Shown: positions 34,408-43,344 of the stretch, piece after piece
Layout of the letters: each line of letters begins with the position of its first letter
Numbering within the stretch: the first letter of the stretch is position 1
Origin: Arthrobacter beigongshangensis
GTDB taxonomy: Bacteria; Bacillota; Bacilli; Bacillales_A; Planococcaceae
Assembly (NCBI RefSeq): GCF_016820585.1
Contig: NZ_JADHDX010000004.1
Location: 124,001-188,000, forward strand
Reading direction: 5' to 3'
DNA length: 64,000 bases
Notes under the pieces: model-generated
Seen by the model: only the letters and a program-made list of their open reading frames with translations
The model's database searches: none
What the model was told of the DNA's origin: nothing
Position numbers and translations under genes: made by a program

Positions 34408-34583
34408 CTTTGTGAGCTGGTGAGTGCTTTTTAAATTCTTGTATAATTTCTGCAAAGAGCACAGAAATTATACAAACCGAACCCTTCGCTCCTTTGTTAG
34501 TCGGTGAGTGCTTTTTAAATTCTTGTATAATTTCTGCAAAGGGCGCAGAAATTATACAAACCGAACCCTTCGCTGTTCGGTTT
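34408..34583. repeat. Tandem double-hairpin repeat (two units, 84-base period)
   Basis: Units at 34419-34490 and 34503-34574 match at 70 of 72 positions; similarity begins about ten bases earlier. Each unit has hairpin 1, TTGTATAATTTCTGC/GCAGAAATTATACAA (in unit 2: 34523-34537 with 34545-34559, loop aaagggc), and the second adds hairpin 2, AAACCGAAC/GTTCGGTTT (34558-34566 with 34575-34583, loop ccttcgct). The same module recurs at 44151-44211 and 60121-60180. Confidence 0.85.
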
Positions 34584-34655
34584 GCACTTATATTAGGTAT
34601 TTAGTAAAGTTAGAGGAATACTAGTTATTCACGTGGAAAGAGAGTGTAAAAACAT

Positions 34656-35483
34656 ATGGAATTATTTGAATTGATCAAGGCGTTGATTCTTGGATTTGTA
34701 GAAGGAATGACGGAGTTTGCACCGGTGTCTTCAACGGGGCATTTGATTATTGTCGATGATATGTGGCTGAAGACAAAAGATTTTCTTGGAGACCGTTCGG
34801 CTTTCACATTTAAGATTGTTATTCAATTGGGTTCAATTTTAGCTGTTGTTATCGTCTTTTGGAAGCGTCTATTCAGCTTGGTAGGACTTTATAAGATAGA
34901 CGGACAAAAAATGAATTCGAGCTTCAATTTACTGCATGTCATTATTGGGATGCTACCGGCAGTTATTATTGGCTTTGCACTGAAGGACTTAATTGATGAA
35001 CAACTTTCAGGTGTAGAAACGGTGATTTTTGCACTAGTTGCAGGGTCTATTTTAATGATTGTGGCTGATAAATTCGGTCCGAAAAAGCCATGGGTTAACA
35101 CATTGGACCAAATTACATACAAGCAGGCGTTCACAGTCGGTCTTGTACAATGTCTATCTTTATGGCCAGGATTTTCCCGTTCTGGTGCGACGATTTCAGG
35201 TGGTGTGCTGTTTGGGATGAATCATAAGACGGCAGCCGATTTTACATTCATTATGGCGGTTCCGATTATGGCAGGCGCAAGTCTCGTATCAGTGGTGAAA
35301 AACTGGGAAGAGCTTTCAATGGATGATCTATCTTTTTACATCGTGGGATTCATCAGCGCATTTATCTTCGCTCTGATTTCCATCCGTTTCTTCTTAAAGC
35401 TCATTTCACGTGTCAAGCTAATGCCATTCGCAATTTATAGACTAGTCTTGGCAGCCATACTAGCGATCATTATCTTTTTATAA
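34656..35483 (+). CDS. uppP: Undecaprenyl-diphosphatase UppP (BacA)
   Basis: 275 residues, eight membrane segments. Both active-site motifs are intact: LGFVEGMTEFAPVSSTGH (residues 13-30) and SLWPGFSRSGATISGG (about 168-183). It recycles the undecaprenyl carrier used for peptidoglycan and teichoic acids and gives bacitracin tolerance. Monocistronic, with a terminator; it lies 2.5 kb from the Lia operon, a thematic but not transcriptional link. Confidence 0.95.
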   Translation: MELFELIKALILGFVEGMTEFAPVSSTGHLIIVDDMWLKTKDFLGDRSAFTFKIVIQLGSILAVVIVFWKRLFSLVGLYKIDGQKMNSSFNLLHVIIGMLPAVIIGFALKDLIDEQLSGVETVIFALVAGSILMIVADKFGPKKPWVNTLDQITYKQAFTVGLVQCLSLWPGFSRSGATISGGVLFGMNHKTAADFTFIMAVPIMAGASLVSVVKNWEELSMDDLSFYIVGFISAFIFALISIRFFLKLISRVKLMPFAIYRLVLAAILAIIIFL

Positions 35484-35490
35484 GAACTTG

Positions 35491-35530
35491 AAACGACTTC
35501 CGCATGTGAATGTGCAGAAGTCGTTTTTTT
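35491..35530 (+). terminator. Terminator after uppP
   Basis: AAACGACTTC/GAAGTCGTTTTTTT stem with 16-base loop; its A-rich left flank could also serve the convergent IclR gene. Confidence 0.85.
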
Positions 35531-35535
35531 ATTAA

Positions 35536-36276
35536 TTAGCTTTGGTTAGAACCAAGCTTTTCAGATATTCTTTTACCTGTTTCTATTACTTTTTTAATGA
35601 GAAATTCCATTCGATCCTCTGTCAGATTAAAGCTGACAAATCCTATACTTACTGCTCCGACAACTTCTCCTAATCCGGTCAAAACGGCAACTGCGACAGA
35701 GGAGGTACCTTCTGTTCTTTCCCCATGACTCACAGCGTAACCTTGTTTTTTTATCTGTTTTAACGTTTCGTCAATTGCAGGCAATTGTTCCAGAGGAAGA
35801 AGTTTCTCCAATATCGATTTCGATTTAGTAGTAGACATATGGGCGAGCATGGCTTTGTTTGCTGCGCCGATATGCATAGGGATACGTAAACCAAGCTGGT
35901 CATAAATTCGAATAGGGTTGTTCTCGCTGTCAATTCTCTCAATAATGATGGCTTCTAGCCCTGTAGGCTTGCTGAGGTAAACACTTTCTTCTACTTCCCG
36001 CATTAAGCGTTCGAGCTCAGGTCTTATTTTATTCACATAGTCCATCGAATCATACACTTTTAAACCATATTCCAACCAAATGGTACCGAGACGATAGCAT
36101 TTGCTGCGCTCATCTTGTTCGACCATACCTTGTTTGATCATTGCTTTTAGTAATCTGTGCATAGTGCTAAGGGGTAGCTCACATTGTTTGGAAAGGTCTG
36201 AAATGGATAGACCATTGTCCGTTGCGTGTGTTGCCAAGACGCTTGCTACGGTCATGGCACGGTCAATCGATTGCAT
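35536..36276 (-). CDS. IclR-family transcriptional regulator
   Basis: 246 residues. N-terminal winged helix (GLSISDLSKQCELPLSTMHRLLKAM, cited for position: residues 25-49) and C-terminal effector domain with VSHGERTEGTSSVAVAVLTG, typical of IclR. Divergent from the DDAH-like cluster and therefore its probable regulator; the ligand may be a guanidino compound, by inference from the enzymes. ATG 36276 preferred (GGCGGTG site); a TTG 15 bases upstream is possible. Confidence 0.85.
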   Translation of the reverse strand: MQSIDRAMTVASVLATHATDNGLSISDLSKQCELPLSTMHRLLKAMIKQGMVEQDERSKCYRLGTIWLEYGLKVYDSMDYVNKIRPELERLMREVEESVYLSKPTGLEAIIIERIDSENNPIRIYDQLGLRIPMHIGAANKAMLAHMSTTKSKSILEKLLPLEQLPAIDETLKQIKKQGYAVSHGERTEGTSSVAVAVLTGLGEVVGAVSIGFVSFNLTEDRMEFLIKKVIETGKRISEKLGSNQS

Positions 36277-36332
36277 ATACAACACCGCCAATCTTAAAAA
36301 TACGCCATATAGAATTAATTATTCTAAATACA

Positions 36333-36361
36333 TTGACATTATATCATGAATCGAATATATT
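36333..36361 (+). promoter_or_regulatory. Sigma-A promoter of the guanidine-enzyme operon
   Basis: TTGACA (36333-36338), exactly 17 bases, TATATT (36356-36361). Confidence 0.8.
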
Positions 36362-36373
36362 TTACATATAAAC

Positions 36374-36410
36374 TTTCCGATAAACGGAAACGTTTTCCAC
36401 TAGACGGAAA
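36374..36410 (+). promoter_or_regulatory. Two phased IclR-type operator palindromes
   Basis: TTTCCG-ataaa-CGGAAA (36374-36390) and TTTCCA-ctaga-CGGAAA (36394-36410) have centres 20 bases apart, two DNA turns. They lie just downstream of the predicted transcription start and before the gene at 36424, a position suited to repression. The form resembles 14-17 bp IclR-family palindromes. Confidence 0.7.
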
Positions 36411-36423
36411 AGGGTGAAGTGAA

Positions 36424-37296
36424 ATGACGTATTGTTCATCAATGTATAGTTCCCTAGAACGAGTGATTGTGAAAAATCCAACGGAAGCTTTTCGCAACCA
36501 ACATTATCTTGCAGAACAATGGCAAACCTTTAATTATCTTGAAGAACCAAACTTTGAAGAGGCTGTTCGTGAATTTGCAAATTTTATAGCAATTCTTGAA
36601 CAACATGTACCACAAATTGATTATTTACCAGCATCTACTGAAGTGGGGATGGATTCGTTATATGCGCATGATCCAGTGAAATTTACGCCGGCGGGTGCGA
36701 TTATTTTAAAGTCGGGTAAAAAGCTTAGGCAACCAGAAGCAGCTGTTTATAAAGAATTTCTGGAAGAAAAAGCAATTCCGATTATTGGAGAGTTGACGGG
36801 AGATGCAGTATCAGACGGCGGTGATATTGTCTGGTTGGATGATCGAACGATTGTCGTGGGTCGCGGCTACCGCACAAATGATGAGGCTATTCGACAATTG
36901 AAAGAAATGACCGCACCATTTGTCGATGAATTCATTGTGGTTCAGCTACCGCATGATCAGGGCGAAGCAGAATGTCTCCATCTAATGTCGTTTATCAGCA
37001 TGGTGGACCATGATTTGGCAGTTGTGCATTCTCGTCTGATGCCGGTATTTTTCCGTCAGTTGCTAATCGAACGAGGGATTGAATTGATTGAAGTACCTGA
37101 GGATGAATACCATACGCTTGGTTGTAACGTATTGGCGCTGGCACCTCGGGTTTGTGTAATGGTGGATGGAAACGCTTCCACGAAACAGCAGCTTCTGGAT
37201 GTAGGGGCGACAGTATATGAGTATAAAGGCGAAGAAATAAGCATTAAAGGAACAGGCGGACCAACGTGTCTGACGAGTCCAGTTGTAAGGAACTAA
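36424..37296 (+). CDS. Guanidino-group-modifying enzyme (arginine deiminase/DDAH superfamily), paralogue 1
   Basis: 290 residues of the pentein (beta/alpha propeller) fold. Visible active-site elements: DSLYAHDPVKF (Asp), SDGGDIVWLDD (GGD), ECLHLMSFISMVDHD (catalytic His) and the nucleophile in GTGGPTCLTSPVVRN near the C-terminus. Such enzymes hydrolyse arginine, methylarginines or agmatine-type guanidines or move amidino groups. It starts an operon with a second pentein, a permease and RocB. The substrate is undecided. Start codon ATG 36424 with AAGGGTGAAG. Confidence 0.8.
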   Translation: MTYCSSMYSSLERVIVKNPTEAFRNQHYLAEQWQTFNYLEEPNFEEAVREFANFIAILEQHVPQIDYLPASTEVGMDSLYAHDPVKFTPAGAIILKSGKKLRQPEAAVYKEFLEEKAIPIIGELTGDAVSDGGDIVWLDDRTIVVGRGYRTNDEAIRQLKEMTAPFVDEFIVVQLPHDQGEAECLHLMSFISMVDHDLAVVHSRLMPVFFRQLLIERGIELIEVPEDEYHTLGCNVLALAPRVCVMVDGNASTKQQLLDVGATVYEYKGEEISIKGTGGPTCLTSPVVRN

Positions 37297-37316
37297 ACTT
37301 GAGGAGTGGAATTGGA

Positions 37317-38084
37317 ATGAGTTTATTTAAAAATGTCATCGTAAAAACACCAGGGGAAAGTTATTTGAATGGATTGACGACATCTGATTTAGGAACACCG
37401 GTATTTGATAAGTTGCTAGAACAGCACACTAACTATATAGAAGCACTGAAGAAATGCGGCGTAACGGTTACACATCTTCCAGCAAGTGAAGAGTTTCCAG
37501 ATTCAACATTTGTGGAGGATGCGGCAGTATTGACCCCTAATTTTGCGGTCATTACAAATCCAGGGGCAGATTCGCGTAACGGTGAAATCATAGAAATTGA
37601 AAGCGCATTGAAAAGCTTTTATAACAAATTTTATTATATAACAGCACCTGGGACACTAGATGGCGGTGATATTCTTCAAGCAGAGGATCGATTTTATATA
37701 GGTATTTCTGAACGAACAAATGAGCAAGGGGCTCTTCAGTTAAAGGAATTATTGGAAAAGGAAGGCTTTGAAGCAACGATTATTCCATTGAAAGAGTTTT
37801 TTCACCTGAAAACAGGAATTGCTTATCTCGGAGATAATCGGATGGTTGTAGCAGGCGAATTTGTGGATCATCCAGCGTTTGAAAGATATGACAAGATTGT
37901 GATTGGAAAGGAAGACGAATACTCGGCTAACTGCATTCGCATCAATGATTATGTCATTCTACCAGCGGGCTACGAGGCAACAAAACGTAAGTTTAATGAA
38001 GCGGGATACCAAACGATTGAACTCGACATGTCTGAAGTTCAAAAGCATGACGGAGGACTAAGCTGCTTGTCATTACGATTCTAA
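37317..38084 (+). CDS. Dimethylarginine dimethylaminohydrolase-like enzyme, paralogue 2
   Basis: 255 residues, the DDAH size. Motifs: PDSTFVEDAAVL (substrate Asp/Glu), LDGGDILQ, FFHLKTGIAYLG (catalytic His) and the C-terminal HDGGLSCLSLRF with the nucleophilic Cys, all typical of DDAH, which converts methylated arginines to citrulline and methylamines. ATG 37317 has GAGGAGTGG upstream; the longer frame to 37266 overlaps the previous gene. It differs strongly from paralogue 1, so the two may act on different guanidino substrates. Confidence 0.85.
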   Translation: MSLFKNVIVKTPGESYLNGLTTSDLGTPVFDKLLEQHTNYIEALKKCGVTVTHLPASEEFPDSTFVEDAAVLTPNFAVITNPGADSRNGEIIEIESALKSFYNKFYYITAPGTLDGGDILQAEDRFYIGISERTNEQGALQLKELLEKEGFEATIIPLKEFFHLKTGIAYLGDNRMVVAGEFVDHPAFERYDKIVIGKEDEYSANCIRINDYVILPAGYEATKRKFNEAGYQTIELDMSEVQKHDGGLSCLSLRF

Positions 38085-38115
38085 AACAACGTAAGGGAAA
38101 AGGGGAGGGAATTTC

Positions 38116-39519
38116 ATGTCCGTTAATGGGGAACAACCGCTACACAATCAGTTGAATCGTTCCATGAAAAGTCGCCATTTGTTTATGCTTTCTTTAGGGG
38201 GTGTCATTGGGACAGGCCTGTTTCTAAATGCCGGCTATACGATTAATCAGGCAGGAGCAGGGGGAGCTTTACTTGGTTACTTATTCGGGGGCCTCATTTT
38301 GTATATGGTAATGGTTTGCCTTGGAGAGCTGGCTGTTCATATGCCAGTGACAGGCTCTTTCCAGACATATGCAACACGTTATATTAGCCCATCAGCAGGA
38401 TTTTCACTTGGCTGGATGTATTTTGTAGGTTCGGCTGCAACAGCCGGGGTTGAATTTACTGCCGCAGGAATTCTCATGCAGCACTGGTTCCCGGATTCTC
38501 CTATCTGGATTTGGTGCTTAATCTTTATGGTTCTGCTATTTGGATTGAATGCATTGACAACTAGGGGATTTGCGGAAGCAGAGTTTTGGTTTGCAGGTAT
38601 TAAAGTACTGGCAGTCGTCCTTTTTATCATCATTGGGTTTGCGGCTATTTTCGGTCTTATTCCGCTAGAAGATCGAGCGACACCATTTTTAACAAATTTA
38701 GCGCCGACAGGGCTATTCCCAGCGGGGATTGCGATTGTCTTTATAACGATGATGAATGTTATTTTCTCTTACCAAGGCTCGGAGTTGGTCGGGATTGCAG
38801 CAGGGGAAACGGAAGAGCCAGAAAAGAATATTCCGAAAGCAATTCGAACGATTCTTGTTAGAATTGTCATCTTCTACATCGCTTCGATTATCGTCTTGTC
38901 AGCTATTTTCCCAGCATCTGAATTAGGCTTATTGGCGAGTCCATTTGTCACCTTGATGGAAATCGCGGGTGTTCCTTATGCGGCAGGTATTATGAATTTT
39001 GTTATTTTGACGGCTATTTTGTCAGTAGGAAATTCTTGTTTATACGCATCGACACGTCTTCTTTGGGCAATGGCGAATGAAGGGATGGCTCCTAAAATAT
39101 TTGGCCGCCTTTCTAAACGTAAAGTTCCGCTTATGGCATTGATTTTCACAATGTCCTTCTCCTTGTTATCCTTGTTGACAAGTGTTATGGAAGCGGACGC
39201 TGTATTCATCTTACTGATGTCCATTGCAGGGATTTCAGTGACAATTTCTTGGATGGGGATTGCATTTTCCCAGTTTATGTTCCGACATCGTTATTTGAAA
39301 GCGGGTGGGAAACTGGAGGATCTAAAATATAAAGTTCCGTTTTACCCGTTTGTCCCATTATTTTGTATTTCGTTTTGTCTATTTATATTAGTCTTTTTGG
39401 CATTCGATCCAACGCAGCGCATTGGCTTGTACTATGGCGTAGGGTTTTTCATCGCATGTATGCTGTTCTATAAGTTTAAATTAGAGAAAAAGCATCAGGT
39501 TGATCAAGAGTTTAAGTGA
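38116..39519 (+). CDS. APC-superfamily amino acid permease
   Basis: 467 residues, twelve membrane segments. N-terminal consensus MKSRHLFMLSLGGVIGTGLF (residues 17-36), followed by a second motif SYQGSELVGIAAGETEEPEK, place it in the amino acid transporter family of B. subtilis RocC/RocE and YbgF type. Its place between the DDAH-like genes and rocB suggests import of arginine, methylarginine or a related compound. AAAAGGGGAGGG precedes the ATG. Confidence 0.88.
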   Translation: MSVNGEQPLHNQLNRSMKSRHLFMLSLGGVIGTGLFLNAGYTINQAGAGGALLGYLFGGLILYMVMVCLGELAVHMPVTGSFQTYATRYISPSAGFSLGWMYFVGSAATAGVEFTAAGILMQHWFPDSPIWIWCLIFMVLLFGLNALTTRGFAEAEFWFAGIKVLAVVLFIIIGFAAIFGLIPLEDRATPFLTNLAPTGLFPAGIAIVFITMMNVIFSYQGSELVGIAAGETEEPEKNIPKAIRTILVRIVIFYIASIIVLSAIFPASELGLLASPFVTLMEIAGVPYAAGIMNFVILTAILSVGNSCLYASTRLLWAMANEGMAPKIFGRLSKRKVPLMALIFTMSFSLLSLLTSVMEADAVFILLMSIAGISVTISWMGIAFSQFMFRHRYLKAGGKLEDLKYKVPFYPFVPLFCISFCLFILVFLAFDPTQRIGLYYGVGFFIACMLFYKFKLEKKHQVDQEFK

Positions 39520-39540
39520 AACTTGTGGAGGAGAATGGTT

Positions 39541-41148
39541 ATGAATGAACTCAGATGGGGTACTCCATCCACACTTCGAGCGTTATTATGCGAGCTTGTG
39601 AGTTGGGATAGTCGCACGTTGACGAAGGGAGAGCGTACATTTGCGCCGAAAGTTGCTGAAAAGCTGAAGGAGCTAGATTACTTCCGTGATCATCCTAGTC
39701 ACTTAGAATTGCATGATGCAGGTTTGGGTCGTCAGGCAGTTACGGCTTTGTACAAACATCCAAAGGCGATAGAGACGATTGTTCTTATTAGCCATTTCGA
39801 TACGGTGTGGACGGAGGAGTATGGCATATTAGAGCCGCTTGCCTTTCATCCGGAAGAGCTGACGAAGAAGTTGCTGGAGCATAAGGAAGATTTGCCCGAG
39901 TCTGCTCGTATTGACCTAGAGTCGGGGAAGTATCTGTTTGGGCGGGGAACCATGGATATGAAGATGGGGCTTGCTCTCCATATGCAGTTGATTGAAAAAG
40001 CGAGTGTCGAGCAATGGCCAATCAATCTTATTTTGACGACGGTTCCAGATGAAGAAGTGAACTCAGCAGGTATGCGTGCAGCGGTGACAGAACTCGTTCG
40101 TATTCGTGAAGAACATCGTTTGACGTACAAATTATTTTTAAATAGTGAGCCCTCTTTTTCTCAAAAACCGTTTGATATAGAAGAATATATTTACACAGGC
40201 ACGATTGGGAAAATCATGCCTGCTGCATTGTTCTACGGAAAGGAAACGCATGTTGGTGAGCCGATGAAGGGGATGACGGCAAACTATATTGCATCCTTTT
40301 TGACACAGCGTATGGAATGGAATCCCTTATTCCGTGAAACGGATCTTGGGGAAAGCACACCATTACCAGTTTCGTTGCAACAAAAAGATTTAAAACTAGA
40401 GTACTCAACACAAACACCTTATCGGGCAGTTGCGTTGTACAATGTTTTTTTACTGAAGCGCACTGCAACTGAGGTCATGGACTTGTTCGAGCAAGTTGCA
40501 ACTGAAGCGATGGCTGCTTGTAATGACAGCTACCAGATCATTTGTGAGCGGGAACAGGTGACAGGTGTAGGAAAAGTGAATGTGTTGCGCTATGAGCAAT
40601 TGCTCGAACATGCGGTTAAAAAATTAGGGGCAGCAGAAGTTGAGCGACTAAAAAATGAAGCTCTCCAACAAGACAACTGGGATGATCGTGAGAAATCGCT
40701 CCGCATCGTCGATCATTTGATGATTCACTGTCAGGAGCTGGCACCAGCAACAGTATTGCTATACGCACCGCCTTATTATCCGGCTGTTAACACATCGAAT
40801 GATCCACTTGTCATTCAATCAGTTGAGTTAATGAAGCAAACAGCACTAAGCTTTAATAATAAAATTGGTCAAAAACATTATTTTAACGGTATTTGCGATT
40901 TGAGCTACGTCAATTATGGTGATAATGCAAACGGCTGGGCGGCATTTGAACGCAATACGCCGGTATGGGGCGATACGTATAGTATTCCTTTTGCAGACAT
41001 GGCGAAGTTAAAAGCCCCCGTTTTGAATGTAGGACCGTTTGGTAAAGATGCACATCAACGCACAGAGCGTTTGCATGTGGACAGTGCATTCGTTGAAATG
41101 CCAGTGATGTTAGAGACGTTGATTAAGAGTATGTATCCATGCCAATGA
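39541..41148 (+). CDS. rocB: RocB-like M20 family peptidase
   Basis: 535 residues. M20 metallohydrolase motifs: VLISHFDTVWTEEYG (metal His and Asp), GRGTMDMKMGLALHM (bridging Asp), TTVPDEEVNSAGMRAAV (catalytic Glu), and late NGICDLSYVNY. Length and layout match RocB of the B. subtilis arginine-utilisation operon, whose chemical activity is still not known. ATG 39541 is chosen for its GGAGGAGA site. It ends the operon, which reinforces a role in arginine-type compound degradation. Confidence 0.88.
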   Translation: MNELRWGTPSTLRALLCELVSWDSRTLTKGERTFAPKVAEKLKELDYFRDHPSHLELHDAGLGRQAVTALYKHPKAIETIVLISHFDTVWTEEYGILEPLAFHPEELTKKLLEHKEDLPESARIDLESGKYLFGRGTMDMKMGLALHMQLIEKASVEQWPINLILTTVPDEEVNSAGMRAAVTELVRIREEHRLTYKLFLNSEPSFSQKPFDIEEYIYTGTIGKIMPAALFYGKETHVGEPMKGMTANYIASFLTQRMEWNPLFRETDLGESTPLPVSLQQKDLKLEYSTQTPYRAVALYNVFLLKRTATEVMDLFEQVATEAMAACNDSYQIICEREQVTGVGKVNVLRYEQLLEHAVKKLGAAEVERLKNEALQQDNWDDREKSLRIVDHLMIHCQELAPATVLLYAPPYYPAVNTSNDPLVIQSVELMKQTALSFNNKIGQKHYFNGICDLSYVNYGDNANGWAAFERNTPVWGDTYSIPFADMAKLKAPVLNVGPFGKDAHQRTERLHVDSAFVEMPVMLETLIKSMYPCQ

Positions 41149-41169
41149 AAATGAAGGATTAGGATAAAC

Positions 41170-41198
41170 AGGGATCTTCGTGAATAGCGAAGGTCCCT
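41170..41198 (+). terminator. Hairpin after rocB
   Basis: AGGGATCTTCG pairs with CGAAGGTCCCT (one T-G pair), loop tgaatag. Only a weak T tract (attctatgtct) follows. Confidence 0.6.
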
Positions 41199-41250
41199 AT
41201 TCTATGTCTACATCTGTTAAGATGAAAGAAAAAAGTGGCAGGTGAGTTGA

Positions 41251-41955
41251 ATGAAAGAGCAAATATTGATTATCGAAGATGAAGAGAATATTGCACGCGT
41301 TCTTCAGCTTGAGCTTGAATTTGAAGGGTATGGAACGGGGATTGCGCATACAGGGCCGGACGGTCTTATTAAATATCGTGAGCAGGCGTGGGATTTAGTG
41401 CTTCTTGATTTGATGTTACCTGGTTTGAATGGACTTGATGTGCTTCGCCGGATTCGTGCAACGGAAACATCTACTCCAGTCATTTTATTGACAGCGAAAA
41501 ACGATGTAGAGGATAAGGTCGCGGGGCTTGATCTTGGGGCGAATGATTATGTGACGAAGCCTTTTGAAATCGACGAACTGCTAGCGAGAATTCGTTCAGC
41601 ACTACGATTTTCAACGAAGTCGGTTGTTGAAAAAGACAAAAATCTTCATGAGTTTGCGGGTCTATCCATCCATGAGCAAACACGTGAAGTAAAGCGAGCT
41701 GGTCGTACGATTGACCTAACTCCGCGCGAGTTTGACCTCATGCTTCATCTACTTAAGCATCCGAACCAAGTATTATCGCGTGAACAATTGCTAGATGCGG
41801 TTTGGGGATTTGATTATTATGGGGATACGAATGTTGTCGATGTCTATATTCGTTATGTTCGTAAGAAGATAGATGCGGGTGAAAAGAGTTCACTTATTCA
41901 AACGGTTCGTGGCGTTGGTTATGTATTGAAGGAGCAGGTTGTTAATGAAGCTTAA
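41251..41955 (+). CDS. OmpR-family response regulator
   Basis: 234 residues: receiver with IIEDEENIARVL, phospho-site in DLVLLDLMLPGLNG, KPFEIDELLARIRS, then the winged helix with LTPREFDLMLHLLKHPNQVL and VDVYIRYVRKKIDAGE. It overlaps the kinase gene by eleven bases and lies upstream of two PepSY genes it probably controls. Confidence 0.93.
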   Translation: MKEQILIIEDEENIARVLQLELEFEGYGTGIAHTGPDGLIKYREQAWDLVLLDLMLPGLNGLDVLRRIRATETSTPVILLTAKNDVEDKVAGLDLGANDYVTKPFEIDELLARIRSALRFSTKSVVEKDKNLHEFAGLSIHEQTREVKRAGRTIDLTPREFDLMLHLLKHPNQVLSREQLLDAVWGFDYYGDTNVVDVYIRYVRKKIDAGEKSSLIQTVRGVGYVLKEQVVNEA

Positions 41956-43306
41956 GTCGAAAATCCATTTGTATTCAACACTCCTTATGCTTGTTATTCT
42001 GATTATAACGAATATCGGTATTTTTATTTTATTTGAAAAGATGGCGCATGATACAGAATATAACCAACTGCTGATTCGCTCCAAGGAAGTGACCACTTCG
42101 CTGAGTAAAATGACGGAGGAAATGGACGCGGGTACAGTTGTAAGGGCTCATCTTCCACCAAATGGAGCGATACGAGTTGTTGATGATAAGGGCAAGTCGA
42201 AGGTTACGACGGAATCCGAGCTTGGATTGGAGAAAGAGCATTTTGACATACATCCAAAAGAGCGTTATACAATCGGTGATTTTAATGGAACGCAGACCAT
42301 GCTCATCCGTGTGCCTATTATATGGACGAATGGGGAAGTTGTACAACTGGAGATGGTACAGGTTTTAGAGGACTTGGAAAACAATTTAGGCTTGCTTCAA
42401 CTGGTACTGATCGGGATGACGATTCTCGCGATGATCCCGATTGCGGCATCTAGCGTGGCGCTAGGGCGAATTGTGACGCAACCTGTTGAAAAGCTGATTT
42501 CGACAATGGCGACAAGTCAACGGTCTGGTACCTATGAAAAAATCCAAGTATCCGTTGATGGGAAAGATGAGCTAGCACAAATGGGCCGAACGTTTAATGA
42601 CATGATGGAGCAGCTTGAACAGAATTATAAAAAACAGGAACAATTCGTTTCAAATGCTTCTCACGAATTAAAAACACCCCTTACAGTCATCGAAAGCTAC
42701 GCACGCCTACTGACACGTCAAGGTTTTGATAATCGTGCAGTTGCATTAGAGGCTGTTGAAGCCATTCGAAGTGAAACGGGTCGCATGAAAGAAATGATTG
42801 CACAAATGCTAGAACTGGCAAAGAGTAACGAGCATCTGACGTTTGAATTTATCGAGACAGATCTTCAAATAATATTGGAGAAAACGATACAGTCAATGAG
42901 GCAAGCGTATGCGAGAGAATTCATAATAGAAGGAAATCCGTCGATACTGCTCATAACGGATGCCAATCGGCTCAAGCAATTGTTATTTATCCTGCTAGAT
43001 AATGCACGTAAGTACAGTGACAGGGAAATTAAAATAGCCGTTCAAGAACAGGAGAAAATGGTTGCGATTTCTGTAATGGATTATGGCAACGGAATTTCCG
43101 AACAGCATTTGCTTCATATTTTTGACCGCTTTTATCGCGTTGATCAGGATCGTAATCGAAAAACAGGTGGAACAGGATTGGGGCTTGCGATTGCCAAGGA
43201 AATTGCAGCAGGTCTCGGGGCGGAGCTGAAAATCGAAAGCATTGTTGGAATGGGGACGACAATTCGTATTTTGATTTCCAAAGAACGGATTCTCAGCGAT
43301 TTTTAA
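41945..43306 (+). CDS. HAMP-domain sensor histidine kinase
   Basis: 453 residues: TM helix (about 10-30), extracytoplasmic region of about 120 residues, second TM (about 150-175), HAMP, HisKA with QFVSNASHELKTPLTVIES, HATPase_c with LDNARKYSDREI and GGTGLGLAIAKEIA. ATG 41945 has AAGGAGCAGG inside the regulator gene and overlaps its stop, indicating coupling. Confidence 0.92.
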   Translation: MKLKSKIHLYSTLLMLVILIITNIGIFILFEKMAHDTEYNQLLIRSKEVTTSLSKMTEEMDAGTVVRAHLPPNGAIRVVDDKGKSKVTTESELGLEKEHFDIHPKERYTIGDFNGTQTMLIRVPIIWTNGEVVQLEMVQVLEDLENNLGLLQLVLIGMTILAMIPIAASSVALGRIVTQPVEKLISTMATSQRSGTYEKIQVSVDGKDELAQMGRTFNDMMEQLEQNYKKQEQFVSNASHELKTPLTVIESYARLLTRQGFDNRAVALEAVEAIRSETGRMKEMIAQMLELAKSNEHLTFEFIETDLQIILEKTIQSMRQAYAREFIIEGNPSILLITDANRLKQLLFILLDNARKYSDREIKIAVQEQEKMVAISVMDYGNGISEQHLLHIFDRFYRVDQDRNRKTGGTGLGLAIAKEIAAGLGAELKIESIVGMGTTIRILISKERILSDF

Positions 43307-43344
43307 TGTTGGCCGCGTATGCTTGAGGGAAGGAGGGGATGTCT

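Noticed and set aside
34408-34583. Possible CRISPR array
   Set aside because: Only two units, each internally palindromic over most of its length, 12-base spacer, no cas genes.
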